Shown: positions 17,926 to 26,454 of the stretch, piece by piece
Numbering within the stretch: the stretch's first letter is position 1
Layout of the letters: each line of letters starts with the position of its first letter
Origin: CAYUVH01 sp964448135
GTDB taxonomy: Bacteria > Verrucomicrobiota > Verrucomicrobiia > Limisphaerales > UBA8199
Assembly: GCA_964448135.1 (NCBI GenBank)
Contig: CAYUVH010000039.1
Location: 306,414 to 370,413, forward strand
Length of the DNA stretch: 64,000 nt
Direction: 5' to 3'
Notes under the pieces: generated by a model
The model's input: the letters and a program-made list of their open reading frames with translations, nothing else
Told to the model about the DNA's origin: nothing
The model's database searches: none
Translations under genes and position numbers: made by a program

Positions 17926-18030
17926 ACCTAAAGTACACTCAAGGGACGCTCAAAATGCGCCAAAGGTACATTCAAAATACACGAAAATACGCGAAAAGTC
18001 GCCTAAAGTCGCCAAAGGTACAACCTCTTT
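17926..18030 (+). repeat. Helically phased A-tract array, copy A
   Basis: About 105 bp of short A-tracts in a degenerate unit like gcNAAARtac. First A of successive tracts: 17930, 17941, 17952, 17962, 17974, 17984, 17994, 18005, 18014, a mean spacing of 10.5 bp. It ends in GGTACAACCTCTTTAA. A homologous array lies at 51371-51492 in the same orientation. The DNA is expected to be intrinsically curved. It lies about 165 bp upstream of batD. The surrounding 17610-18193 holds no credible gene. Confidence 0.75.
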
Positions 18031-18193
18031 AATTTTTTCTCTCTCGCTCTGGCCTTTGACGCCCGGCCCGTCAGGCGGCGGCGGTATCCGCTGGCCCAAT
18101 GAAGCCGGCCGGCTTCAGGTGATGCACCCTCCGGGCAAAAGTGGCCCTTTGCTCGCTTGCGCAAGCCCGGCTGACGGGTAAAAATCCCCGTTC

Positions 18194-20014
18194 ATGTTGA
18201 TGGGTAGAATCGAGCACATCACGGCCCTGCCCCGCTGGCGTTCCCGCCGGTGGCTGATGCCTTTGCTGCTGGCGTGGCTCGGGATGATGGCGACCGGCTT
18301 CGGCGCCTCGTTCACCGCCACCCTGGACCGCGAAACCGTCGAGGTCGGCGAAAGCGCCACGCTCACGCTCAACTTTGAGGGCGGCCAGCCAAACGCCATT
18401 CCTTCGCCGCCCAACCTCCCCAGCTTGCACGTCGAAAACGGCGGCATCTCCCAGCACGTCAACATCATCAACGGCGCCATGACCGCCACCGTTTCGCAGA
18501 GTTTTTCGCTGACCCCGACGCAGCCGGGAACCTATTTGATCCCGGCGATCCAGGTGCAAGTGGGCGGCGAGACGCTCTCGAGCCAGCCGCTGAAATTGAC
18601 CGCGGTAAAGAGCTCCACGGCCTCCGGCCAGGGCAACGAACTGGCTTTCATGAAATTGGTGGTGCCCCGCAAGGAAGTGTATGTCGGCGAAGTGGTGCCG
18701 GTGGAATTGCAGGTCTATATCCGCGCCGATGCCGCCAACCTTCAGGAGATTCTTGCCGGCTTCGATAACTACGGCGGCACGCCGATCAATGGCGAGGGTC
18801 TTACCGTGTTGAAAACCGCGCACGCCCAACGGCGGCAGGCCCATATGGGCAACGCGAATTACGGCGTCGCCACCCTCGTCACTGCCGTCTCGCCGGTGAA
18901 AACCGGCGAGCTGACCATCAAATCCTTCGAGCCGGGCTTCAATATCAATCTGCCCCTGCCCGGCCAGGCCCCCCGCGATCCCTTTGGTTTTTTCCAGCGC
19001 GTCGAAACGCGCAAGGTTCTCCTGAGCGCCGATCCGCTCACCCTCACCGCCATTGCCGTGCCAAAGGAAAACATGCCGCCGACTTTTAATGGCGCCGTCG
19101 GTTCCTATTCGCTGGCGATGACCGCCGGTCCCACGAATGTCGCCGCCGGCGACCCGATCACGACCCGCATCCAGATTTCCGGGCGCGGAGCTTTGGATTC
19201 GCTGACGCTGCCGGAACAACCGGGCTGGAGCGATTTCAAGACCTATCCGCCGACAACAAGCATTGAGAGCTCGGATCCACTTGGGCTGCAAGGGACGAAA
19301 ACCTTCGAGCAACTGGTGGTACCCCAGAGCTCGGACATCAAATCATTGCCGCCCGTCACCTTCAGCTTTTTCGATCCGGAACAGAAGGCTTACCGAACGC
19401 TATCACAACCGGGGATACCCATCGTCGTGAAGGCCGTGGCCGCCACGGCACCGCCCGTCACGGCGAGCTCGCGTACCACGGCGGAACAACCTCCTCTGGC
19501 CATGGACATCGTGGGCCTCAAATTGCGACTGGGCACGGTGGAAACCGCCGGTGTGCCACTGATCCAACGGGGCTGGTTCCTGGGCCTGCAACTGGTCCCG
19601 ATCCTGGCATGGTTGTCCGCGCTGGGCTGGCGTCGGCGGAACGAAATGTTGGCGAACAATCCGCGGTTGCGGCGGCAGCGGCAGGTGGCCAAGCTGACCC
19701 GCGAAGGCCTGGGCCAATTGCACAAGCTGGCGGAGGCAAAAAAATCGGAGGAATTCTTCGCGCTACTGTGCCGGTTGTTGCAGGAGCAGATCGGCGAGCG
19801 GCTCAACCTGCCGGCCAATTCAATCACCGAGGCGGTCGTGGAGGAGCAATTGCGTCCGCGCAAGGTCCCCGACACGGTGCTGGGACCGGTGCACGAACTT
19901 TTTCAGGCGGCGAACCTGGCCCGCTACGCGCCGGTGAGGACGACACAGGAACTGGAGGCGAATATTCCAAAGCTGGAAGCGGCACTCAAGGGATTGCAGG
20001 GGGTAAAACTGTGA
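18194..20014 (+). CDS. batD: BatD-family protein
   Basis: 606 residues: a signal peptide (LMPLLLAWLGMMATGFGASF), tandem beta-rich domains and a single C-terminal transmembrane helix at about 455-472, followed by a charged cytoplasmic tail. The opening FTATLDRETVEVGESATLTLNFEG and later YLIPAIQVQVGGETLSSQPL are typical of BatD (oxygen-tolerance/aerotolerance family, Bacteroides Bat operon). These proteins are thought to act in envelope complexes with BatA/BatB-type vWA proteins and MoxR ATPases. Those partners are not adjacent here. It overlaps batE by 4 bp. Confidence 0.85.
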   Translation: MLMGRIEHITALPRWRSRRWLMPLLLAWLGMMATGFGASFTATLDRETVEVGESATLTLNFEGGQPNAIPSPPNLPSLHVENGGISQHVNIINGAMTATVSQSFSLTPTQPGTYLIPAIQVQVGGETLSSQPLKLTAVKSSTASGQGNELAFMKLVVPRKEVYVGEVVPVELQVYIRADAANLQEILAGFDNYGGTPINGEGLTVLKTAHAQRRQAHMGNANYGVATLVTAVSPVKTGELTIKSFEPGFNINLPLPGQAPRDPFGFFQRVETRKVLLSADPLTLTAIAVPKENMPPTFNGAVGSYSLAMTAGPTNVAAGDPITTRIQISGRGALDSLTLPEQPGWSDFKTYPPTTSIESSDPLGLQGTKTFEQLVVPQSSDIKSLPPVTFSFFDPEQKAYRTLSQPGIPIVVKAVAATAPPVTASSRTTAEQPPLAMDIVGLKLRLGTVETAGVPLIQRGWFLGLQLVPILAWLSALGWRRRNEMLANNPRLRRQRQVAKLTREGLGQLHKLAEAKKSEEFFALLCRLLQEQIGERLNLPANSITEAVVEEQLRPRKVPDTVLGPVHELFQAANLARYAPVRTTQELEANIPKLEAALKGLQGVKL

Positions 20015-20937
20015 AGGACCCGGGGTCCACAAATTTCGGCGGAGCGCGCCCGTCCCCGGGCCCAGCAACGAACAACCGCGCCACCACGAAACGTCAAACG
20101 ACGCGCCGCCGACAGAACGATCTTGCCAACACCTGCAGAATTCTTGTTTGGCTGGTTCTCTGTTTTTCTTCCTTCGGAGCTTTTGCCGCCACCAACCTCC
20201 CCACTGCCGCTGCAACCGGTTTCGAAGCGGCAAACAAACTTTATTTCGAGGGCAAATTCAACGACGCGGCGAACGGTTACGAAAAGATTATTCAAACAGG
20301 AGAGACCTCGCCGGCTCTATGGTACGATTTGGGAAATGCCTGGTTCAAAGCGGGACAGCTCGGGCATGCCATCGCAGCCTACCGGCAGGCGGAGAGCAGC
20401 CTGCCGCGCGACCCGGATGTGCGCGCGAATTTGCAGTTCGCACGCAGCCAGGTCCAGGGCCCTTCCTACGTGCCGAACCGGCTGCAACGGTGGTTGAATC
20501 GGGTTACGCTGGATGAGTGGGCATTGATGACTTCCATAGCCCTCTGGTTGACGTTTGGTTTGTTGATAATCATGGAGTTCAAGCCTGCGCTGGCGCGGTC
20601 AATACGGACCCTGTTGATCGTGCTCGGTTGCGGAACCCTTGCATTCGCGGCCTGTCTCTATATGTCGTGGAGCGATTCGCGCGCGGGACCGGTGGCAGTG
20701 GTGATCGCGAAGGATGCCGTCGTACGCGCCGGACCGCTGGACGAATCGCGCAACGTTTTTGTCGTGCATGATGGCGCCGAACTGCTGGTGCTCGATCACA
20801 AGGATGATTGGGCCCAGGTGCGGGCCAGTGCGGGACAGACCGGCTGGGTAAAAATCAGCCAGCTCCTGATCGGCGCGCCCGGCAGAGGCATGCCCGCCAC
20901 AGACTTCCACGTCGGCGGGGACGAGCCGCCGAAGTAA
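20011..20937 (+). CDS. batE: BatE-like TPR and SH3 domain membrane protein
   Basis: 308 residues from a GTG overlapping the batD stop (GTGA). Layout: hydrophobic segment at about 42-60 (probable signal/anchor), TPR repeats at about 68-150 (FEAANKLYFEGKFNDAANGY, LWYDLGNAWFKAGQLGHAIA), two transmembrane helices at about 172-192 and 203-223, and a bacterial SH3 domain at about 232-290 (VVRAGPLDESRNVFVVHDGA, TGWVKISQLL). This is the BatE/SH3-TPR pattern. The overlap with batD supports a joint envelope function. Confidence 0.82.
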   Translation: MKDPGSTNFGGARPSPGPATNNRATTKRQTTRRRQNDLANTCRILVWLVLCFSSFGAFAATNLPTAAATGFEAANKLYFEGKFNDAANGYEKIIQTGETSPALWYDLGNAWFKAGQLGHAIAAYRQAESSLPRDPDVRANLQFARSQVQGPSYVPNRLQRWLNRVTLDEWALMTSIALWLTFGLLIIMEFKPALARSIRTLLIVLGCGTLAFAACLYMSWSDSRAGPVAVVIAKDAVVRAGPLDESRNVFVVHDGAELLVLDHKDDWAQVRASAGQTGWVKISQLLIGAPGRGMPATDFHVGGDEPPK

Positions 20938-20983
20938 TTCGTACCGGGTTGCGTCACTCCACGCTCCGTGAAACGATAAGCCC

Positions 20984-21727
20984 ATGGGCCGATTGGACCA
21001 GGCATTGGTGGATTTGGGACTATGCGCGAGCCGCGAGAAGGCCAAGCGCTCCATCATGGCCGGCCAGGTCACTGTTAACGGCGCGGTGGCACGCAAACCG
21101 AGCGATGCGGTAAAGCCCGAGGACCGGGTGGAGCTGCTCGCCGGCGAGAAATTTGTGAGCCGGGGCGGGCACAAACTGGAGCACGGACTGGAGTATTTTG
21201 GGGTGCGGGTAACAGGCTTGACGGCGGTGGATTTGGGAGCGTCCACGGGCGGCTTCACGGATTGCCTGTTGCAGCGCGGGGCGGCCAGGGTCTGGGCGGT
21301 GGACGTGGGCCAGGGGCAATTGGCTTGGAAACTAAGGAATGACCCCCGGGTGGTGGTGATGGAGAAGACGAATGCGCGGACTTTGACGCCAGGACAGTTT
21401 CCCCAACCCTTCCAGCCCGCGGACCTCGCGGTCATTGACTGCTCCTTCATTTCGTTACGCAAAATCCTTCCCGCCGCCGTTGCATTGTTGCGGGCGGGCG
21501 GTAAGATTGTCGCGCTGGTCAAGCCACAGTTCGAAGCCGGGAAAGCGGAAGCCGACAAAGGCGCCGGAGTGATCCGGGATCCCGCGATTCATCAGCGGGT
21601 GCTGAAGGAACTCGAAGCGTTCGTGGCGGAACAGCCGGGATTGGCGTGGCAGGGAACTACCGAGTCGCCGCTGGAAGGACCGGCGGGCAACAAGGAATTT
21701 TTGGTGCTGATTGAAAAGCGCGGCTGA
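20984..21727 (+). CDS. tlyA: TlyA-family rRNA 2'-O-methyltransferase
   Basis: 247 residues. N-terminal S4 RNA-binding domain (about 2-62, RLDQALVDLGLCASREKAKR), linker SRGGHKLEHGLEYF, then a FtsJ-type Rossmann methyltransferase with the SAM motif AVDLGASTGGFTDCLLQRGA. In Mycobacterium TlyA methylates 16S and 23S rRNA ribose; many annotations also say hemolysin, a historical name. The 3' end overlaps nadK by 17 bp. Confidence 0.92.
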   Translation: MGRLDQALVDLGLCASREKAKRSIMAGQVTVNGAVARKPSDAVKPEDRVELLAGEKFVSRGGHKLEHGLEYFGVRVTGLTAVDLGASTGGFTDCLLQRGAARVWAVDVGQGQLAWKLRNDPRVVVMEKTNARTLTPGQFPQPFQPADLAVIDCSFISLRKILPAAVALLRAGGKIVALVKPQFEAGKAEADKGAGVIRDPAIHQRVLKELEAFVAEQPGLAWQGTTESPLEGPAGNKEFLVLIEKRG

Positions 21728-22595
21728 CAAAATCAAACGAGTCGGATTGATCGGAAATTCCGGGAAGGCGTCCGCGGGCGCCGCCGTCAGCGAAGCCGCG
21801 CGGTGCATTGTCGCCGCCGGACGCAAGTTGTTCTGTGATGAGCCGACGTCCAAGCTCGGGCCGTTGAAGGCGACGGTGTGCCCGAACGCGGCCGAACTGG
21901 CGCGCAACGTGGATCTGCTCGTCGTGTTCGGCGGGGACGGCACGATGCTGCGGGTGGCGCGGGAAATCGCCGGTTTGCGCACTCCGGTGCTGGGCATCAA
22001 CATCGGCGCCCTGGGGTTTTTGACGGCCGTGCCTTCGGAGGAAACCGCCGCGGCCCTGAAGCAGGTCTGGGCGGGAGAATTCACTTTCGAACATCGTGCT
22101 CTGCTAAAAGCCGCCGGCAGTTGTGGCGGCCGCGGCGTCGTGCAGGCGGCCCTGAATGACGTCGTCATCAGCCGCGGTGGCGCCTCCCGCTTGATCGAAC
22201 TTTCCGTGCACGTTGATGATGAGGCGCTCACGCGCTATCGTTGTGACGGCTTGATCATCAGCACCCCCACCGGTTCGACGGCCTACTCCCTGGCGGCGGG
22301 CGGCGCGGTCGTTTTTCCCACCGCCCGCGTCCTCGCGCTCACGCCGATCTGTCCCCATACGTTGTCGAACCGCGCGCTCATCCTGCCGGAAACGGCGAAG
22401 ATAAAGGTGGAGGTGATCAGCGAGAACCCCGCCACGATTCTGAGCGCGGACGGCGAGACCATCAGCGAGATGACGGCGGGTGATTGCGTGAACATCCGGC
22501 AAAGCCGCCAGTCGGTCCGGCTCCTGCGCCTGGCGGGGACTTCCTTCAGCGAGACCCTGCGGCGCAAGTTGCATTGGAGGGGGACTCCGTTATGA
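21711..22595 (+). CDS. nadK: NAD kinase
   Basis: Phosphorylates NAD to NADP. About 294 residues from a TTG at 21711 inside the tlyA tail; the exact start is uncertain, but the family N-terminus (IKRVGLIGNSGK) begins at once. Diagnostic motifs are GGDGT at 74-78, GINIGALGFLT, ALNDVVISRG, and DGLIISTPTGSTAYSLAAGG. The overlap with tlyA suggests coupled translation, a common pairing. Confidence 0.93.
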   Translation: MKSAADKIKRVGLIGNSGKASAGAAVSEAARCIVAAGRKLFCDEPTSKLGPLKATVCPNAAELARNVDLLVVFGGDGTMLRVAREIAGLRTPVLGINIGALGFLTAVPSEETAAALKQVWAGEFTFEHRALLKAAGSCGGRGVVQAALNDVVISRGGASRLIELSVHVDDEALTRYRCDGLIISTPTGSTAYSLAAGGAVVFPTARVLALTPICPHTLSNRALILPETAKIKVEVISENPATILSADGETISEMTAGDCVNIRQSRQSVRLLRLAGTSFSETLRRKLHWRGTPL

Positions 22596-22613
22596 GGATT
22601 ATTTTCCGTAGCC

Positions 22614-22684
22614 GCCGACGTAAGGAGGCTCCAACAATTCGATTGCGTGGACGCATCCGGGTATCAGAGCCTCCTTGCGTCGGC
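22614..22684. repeat. Nested inverted repeat between nadK and lacI-type gene
   Basis: Outer arms of 17 bp (22614-22630 and 22668-22684, GCCGACGTAAGGAGGCT type) differ at one position. An inner stem TGCGT/ACGCA lies at 22644-22655. It looks like a REP-type extragenic palindrome and fills the gap between two same-strand genes. Confidence 0.75.
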
Positions 22685-22707
22685 TGCTGCCAAAGAAGCG
22701 ATTAACC

Positions 22708-23754
22708 ATGGTCAGGCTCAAGGACATTGCGGAGCAGGCGCGCGTCTCGGTCATGACCGTATCGAAGGCGTTGCGCGACGCGCCCGACGTCTCGGCGCGC
22801 ACGAAGACCCGCATCAAGCTGCTCGCCCAGCAACTCGGCTACCTGCCCGATTCCACCGCGCAAGGACTCCGCACGCGCACCACCAAGCTTTTCGGCCTCG
22901 CCATTTCGTCCATGACCAACCCCATCTTTTCCCGGGTGGTGCTGGCCATCCAGGAACGGGCGCACGAGCTGGGCTACGATATTTTGCTGGCGCACACATT
23001 GAACATCCCCGAACGCGAGGAAGCCTGCCTTCGGCGTTTCATTTCCCGCCGGGTGGAAGGCCTTTTCATTTCGCCGGTTTACCGCCTCGATAATGAAGCC
23101 CCCGTTTACCAGGAACTGCTCACCCGTCGCATTCCCACCGTGCTGCTCGGGCATACGGCCCCTTTTTGCCAGCAGTTCGTGAATGTCGAGACCGACGACA
23201 TTGCCGCGAGTTACGACGTGACGAAGCACCTGATCGGTCTCGGCCACAGACAAATCGCCTTTCTCACCGGACCGCTGGTCACACCCTGGAACCAGGAACG
23301 GCTCGAAGGCTACAAGCGCGCGCTCGCTGAATCAGGAATCGAGCCCGATGACCGCCTGGTTTTCCAAGCCGGGCGGACGATCGAAGACGGCTCCAAGGCG
23401 GCGCTGCAAATGATCGCCGAAGGAACCTCGGCGACCGCCGTTCAGGCGGTGAACGATTTGGTCGCCGTCGGCTGCGCGCAAACTTTGCTGAGCCAGGGAG
23501 TGCGTATCCCCGAGGACATTTCGGTGGCGGGCTTTGGCAACACCCTCGTCAGCGAGCATTTCCGCGTGCCGTTGACCACCACCCGGCAGCCGAAGTTCCG
23601 CCTCGGCGAGGCCGCCGTGGAAGCCATGGCCCTTTGGCTCAAGGGCCAGCGTCCGCCCTCCAGACGAATTCCCGCCGAATTGATCATCCGGGCCAGTACC
23701 GGCATCGCTTCTGCTAATACTCCCTTCAAGCGCCAGAAAACGGCGCCGGTATAG
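22708..23754 (+). CDS. LacI-family transcriptional regulator
   Basis: 348 residues from ATG 22708, where the HTH begins at once (MVRLKDIAEQARVSVMTVSKAL). The hinge helix region RTKTRIKLLAQQLGY is followed by a periplasmic-binding-protein-like sensor domain (KLFGLAISSMTNPIFSRVV to the end). Such regulators usually bind a sugar and repress nearby catabolic genes, but no sugar gene is adjacent, so the target is unknown. The upstream inverted repeat at 22614-22684 is longer than a normal LacI operator and is probably unrelated. Confidence 0.9.
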   Translation: MVRLKDIAEQARVSVMTVSKALRDAPDVSARTKTRIKLLAQQLGYLPDSTAQGLRTRTTKLFGLAISSMTNPIFSRVVLAIQERAHELGYDILLAHTLNIPEREEACLRRFISRRVEGLFISPVYRLDNEAPVYQELLTRRIPTVLLGHTAPFCQQFVNVETDDIAASYDVTKHLIGLGHRQIAFLTGPLVTPWNQERLEGYKRALAESGIEPDDRLVFQAGRTIEDGSKAALQMIAEGTSATAVQAVNDLVAVGCAQTLLSQGVRIPEDISVAGFGNTLVSEHFRVPLTTTRQPKFRLGEAAVEAMALWLKGQRPPSRRIPAELIIRASTGIASANTPFKRQKTAPV

Positions 23755-23762
23755 GAGTAGTT

Positions 23763-24185
23763 ATGAAGCGAATAATAACCATCGTGCTCACAGCGATGGG
23801 GGTCTGCGGTGTCCTTTGGGTGGCTAAAGCGTGGACACAACATCAGTTTGACGAGAAGGTCAGGAAATTCAACGCGGACGCCGAACGCCTGATTCTCGGC
23901 ATGCAACAATACAAGGAGTTCGTCGGCACTTATCCCACCGGCAATAACGCGGCCATTGCAAAGTGTCTGCTCGGACAGGGTGAAAAAAAGGTGGTCATCC
24001 TGGCGGTGCGCAAAACCGATCTGAATGACAAAGGCGAAGTCATAGATCCCTGGGGAACGCCGCTCCAGATCTATTTTTCCCACAACGAAGTCATGATTCG
24101 CTCCGCCGGTCCGAACCAAGCCTGGGAAGACAGTGGCACCCCCAACGCCGACGACCTTTACCGCTGCGCCCTCCGCGAAAAATAG
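23763..24185 (+). CDS. Pseudopilin-like small protein without prepilin cleavage motif
   Basis: 140 residues. One N-terminal membrane helix (about 4-22), then a soluble domain ending in DPWGTPLQIYFSHNEVMIRSAGPN, which is the C-terminal fold signature of GspG-type pseudopilins. The usual G-FTLxE processing site is absent: the N-terminus is MKRIITIVLTAMGVCG. It may be a membrane-anchored derivative of the pseudopilin fold. GGAG precedes the ATG at good spacing. It lies 8 bp after the LacI-type gene. Confidence 0.7.
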   Translation: MKRIITIVLTAMGVCGVLWVAKAWTQHQFDEKVRKFNADAERLILGMQQYKEFVGTYPTGNNAAIAKCLLGQGEKKVVILAVRKTDLNDKGEVIDPWGTPLQIYFSHNEVMIRSAGPNQAWEDSGTPNADDLYRCALREK

Positions 24186-24199
24186 TTCGCCGCGATCAG

Positions 24200-25336
24200 C
24201 TAAACGGTCTTTCTTCGCCAGGCGGCGATGAACATGGCATTGCCGCGCGTATCGTGCGGCCACAGATACAGCCGCGCGGCGGCCGGCGCCTTGGCATTCA
24301 GCGGATTTCTCAACGGAATACTCTCAAAGTCGTCGAACCTCTTTTCGAAATCGTCCGCCACGGCCTCGGTCTCTTCGCGCGTGACAGTACAGACGGCATA
24401 AACCAGCTTGCCGCCCGGCTTCACCGCCGGCGCCACGTTGGCCAGCAGTTGCTTCTGCACCGCGCTCAATTCCTCCACGTCCTTCTCCGTGGTCGTCCAG
24501 CGCGCATGCGGATTGCGTTGCCACGTGCCGACCCCGCTGCACGGGGCGTCGAGCAGTACGCCGTCGAATTTCGTTTTCGTCGGCAACTTCGCGCTGCCGT
24601 TCCACAACGCGGCGCGATAGTTGAAAACCCGCGCCCGGGCCGCGCGCCGCTTCAAATTCTTCAGCCGCCACTCCGCCCGATCGCTCGCCCAGACGAGGCC
24701 CTTGTTCTGCATGAGTTCGCCCAGGTGCAAAGTCTTGCCGCCTTCACCAGCACAGGCATCCCACCAGGTCTGGCCCGGTGACGGATCGCACACCAGGCCG
24801 ACCGCCTGGGAATGAAGGTCCTGCAATTCAAATTCGCCATCATGAAACTCCTGCGAGCGCAGCAAATCCACCCGCCCGCGATATTCGAGCGCGTCCTGCG
24901 ACGGTCCGCTCCCGACGCTCATCATGTTGCCAAACCTCGCCACGACCGCCTTTCCCTGCCCTGGGCGGGCGCGCAGCCACAGCGGCGGCTCGGCTTGCAA
25001 GGTGCGGGCCCAGGCGGCGGAGACTTTCATGTGCCCGGCGAGCCAGGCGGGAACGGTGCGCTCGACTAATTCCGCATCCGAAAACTTCCGCGGCTCGCGG
25101 GCGAACAGCTCGGCCAATTCCGTTGCGCGATTCAGTTGCTGAGCGACATCCCCGAGATCGCGGGTCCAACCCAGCCACCGGTAGTAGGCAAAAACCGCGT
25201 GCGCGATGACCGTTTTCTCGGACGGTAGCAAGTCGCGTGCGGCTTTAAGCTCACCGCGCAGCACAGCGTCGGCCGGAAGCTGGGGAGAACTCTTGTGGAT
25301 GATCGCTTCGGCCAGTCTGGCTTGGGACGGAATCAT
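24200..25336 (-). CDS. RsmB/NOP2-family RNA (cytosine-5) methyltransferase
   Basis: 378 residues from ATG 25336. The N-terminal helical region resembles the RsmB RNA-binding part. The SAM-binding segment is TWWDACAGEGGKTLHLGELM; motif IV is LLDAPCSGVGTWQRNP; motif VI is VYAVCTVTREE with the catalytic cysteine. The last strand MFIAAWRR is typical. It methylates C5 of cytosine in rRNA (or tRNA). The start overlaps the stop of the upstream MetE-like gene by 4 bp, suggesting co-translation without an obvious functional link. Confidence 0.88.
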   Translation of the reverse strand: MIPSQARLAEAIIHKSSPQLPADAVLRGELKAARDLLPSEKTVIAHAVFAYYRWLGWTRDLGDVAQQLNRATELAELFAREPRKFSDAELVERTVPAWLAGHMKVSAAWARTLQAEPPLWLRARPGQGKAVVARFGNMMSVGSGPSQDALEYRGRVDLLRSQEFHDGEFELQDLHSQAVGLVCDPSPGQTWWDACAGEGGKTLHLGELMQNKGLVWASDRAEWRLKNLKRRAARARVFNYRAALWNGSAKLPTKTKFDGVLLDAPCSGVGTWQRNPHARWTTTEKDVEELSAVQKQLLANVAPAVKPGGKLVYAVCTVTREETEAVADDFEKRFDDFESIPLRNPLNAKAPAAARLYLWPHDTRGNAMFIAAWRRKTV

Positions 25337-26400
25337 TGGCTGCGCCCCAGTTCCGCGCGAAGAATTCGCGCCGCCTCGGATTGATTGCAAAGTTTGCGGT
25401 AGGTTTCGTCCAGACTGACGACCGCGCCCGAGCCCGGTGCGAAGCCACAGTCGGGATTCAACGTGATGCGCTCCGGCGCAAGCTCCTTCATCGCCTGCCG
25501 TACGCGACCGGCGATGGTCTCCGGTCCGTCAATTTTTCCCGGCGTCACATCCACGCAGCCCAGGCCAATTTCCAAATCCTCGCGCAGTTCGCCAAACACC
25601 GCCAGATCACCCACGGCCGGCGACGTGAACTCCATCGTGAGATGGTGAACCTTCAATCGATTCAACTGCGGGATGATCGGTCCATAGCCGCCGGCGAAGG
25701 CATGCTCCCCGCGCGCCCGCGCGCCGGCCCGGCGGCATAGATGCACCGCCAGCTTGATCCCTTTCACCCCCTCGACCATCGCATTGACCATGTCCACCGC
25801 GAAGTTCGCCGCCGCTTCTGGGTCGGTGTATTTCGCACGCACGGTGGGGTCCACGAAAAGACAGAGATGCGGATCGTCAATCTGCGCGATATCCGCGCCG
25901 GCATCGCGGACCAGCTCCAGCTCGCGCCGCAAAACCGGCACGCACGCGCGCACAAAATCCTCGCGATTCGGATACGCCGCGTGCGACTTGCGCTCGTCCC
26001 ACAATCGCTCGCCCAACAGCGCCGGCGAAGGCAGCGTCGCCTTCACCAGCTTCTTCGTGATGGTCTTGAGAAACTTCACTTCCCGCGCGATGAACCCCGG
26101 CGCCTTCGGCGAAAGTTTCTCGGTGACCACCGTATAAGGACGCCCATCGGGAAATACTCCAAGTTCAAAGCCATGGGCGAGCTCCGCGATCACGCCGATG
26201 TATGACTTGCGCCACCATTCGCCATCCGTCACGACATCCAATCCGGCCTGCTCCTGCATTGCCACCGCCGACCGCACCGCCGCCTGCATGCGCTGTTCAA
26301 ACTCACCCGGCGCCAGCGGCGGACGGCCATTGATGAGGTCCAGGACAAACGCGGGGCGCGGCAAAGAGCCGACAACTGAGGTTGGGAGCAACACAGCCAT
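25333..26400 (-). CDS. MetE C-terminal-domain-like (COG0620) methyltransferase
   Basis: 355 residues corresponding to the catalytic half of cobalamin-independent methionine synthase. Seen: start PTSVVGSLPRPAFVLDLING, the substrate motif VVTDGEWWRKSY, the region DIAQIDDPHL, and zinc ligands HLC plus the NPDCGF cysteine. The MetE N-terminal half is missing, as in archaeal-type MetE and several uncharacterised stand-alone homologues. It may transfer methyl groups from a donor other than methyl-tetrahydrofolate; the true substrate is not predictable. It overlaps the RsmB-like gene by 4 bp. Confidence 0.82.
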   Translation of the reverse strand: MAVLLPTSVVGSLPRPAFVLDLINGRPPLAPGEFEQRMQAAVRSAVAMQEQAGLDVVTDGEWWRKSYIGVIAELAHGFELGVFPDGRPYTVVTEKLSPKAPGFIAREVKFLKTITKKLVKATLPSPALLGERLWDERKSHAAYPNREDFVRACVPVLRRELELVRDAGADIAQIDDPHLCLFVDPTVRAKYTDPEAAANFAVDMVNAMVEGVKGIKLAVHLCRRAGARARGEHAFAGGYGPIIPQLNRLKVHHLTMEFTSPAVGDLAVFGELREDLEIGLGCVDVTPGKIDGPETIAGRVRQAMKELAPERITLNPDCGFAPGSGAVVSLDETYRKLCNQSEAARILRAELGRSQ

Positions 26401-26454
26401 AAAATTATCGCGAATCAGCTACGACACCGAGGCACGAGGACCCGGTTTGCGCCA

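Noticed and set aside
17926..18030. Phased arrays considered as CRISPR
   Set aside because: There are no unique spacers between repeats of constant length; the unit is about 10 bp and no cas genes occur.
17681..18181. 166-codon frame spanning phased array A
   Set aside because: The translation consists of array-derived PKVHS-type repeats and low-complexity sequence, with no ribosome binding site or homologous frame in array B, where stops interrupt it.
26401..26454. Possible SAM or cobalamin riboswitch before the MetE-like gene
   Set aside because: The gap is only 54 bp and shows none of the conserved cores.
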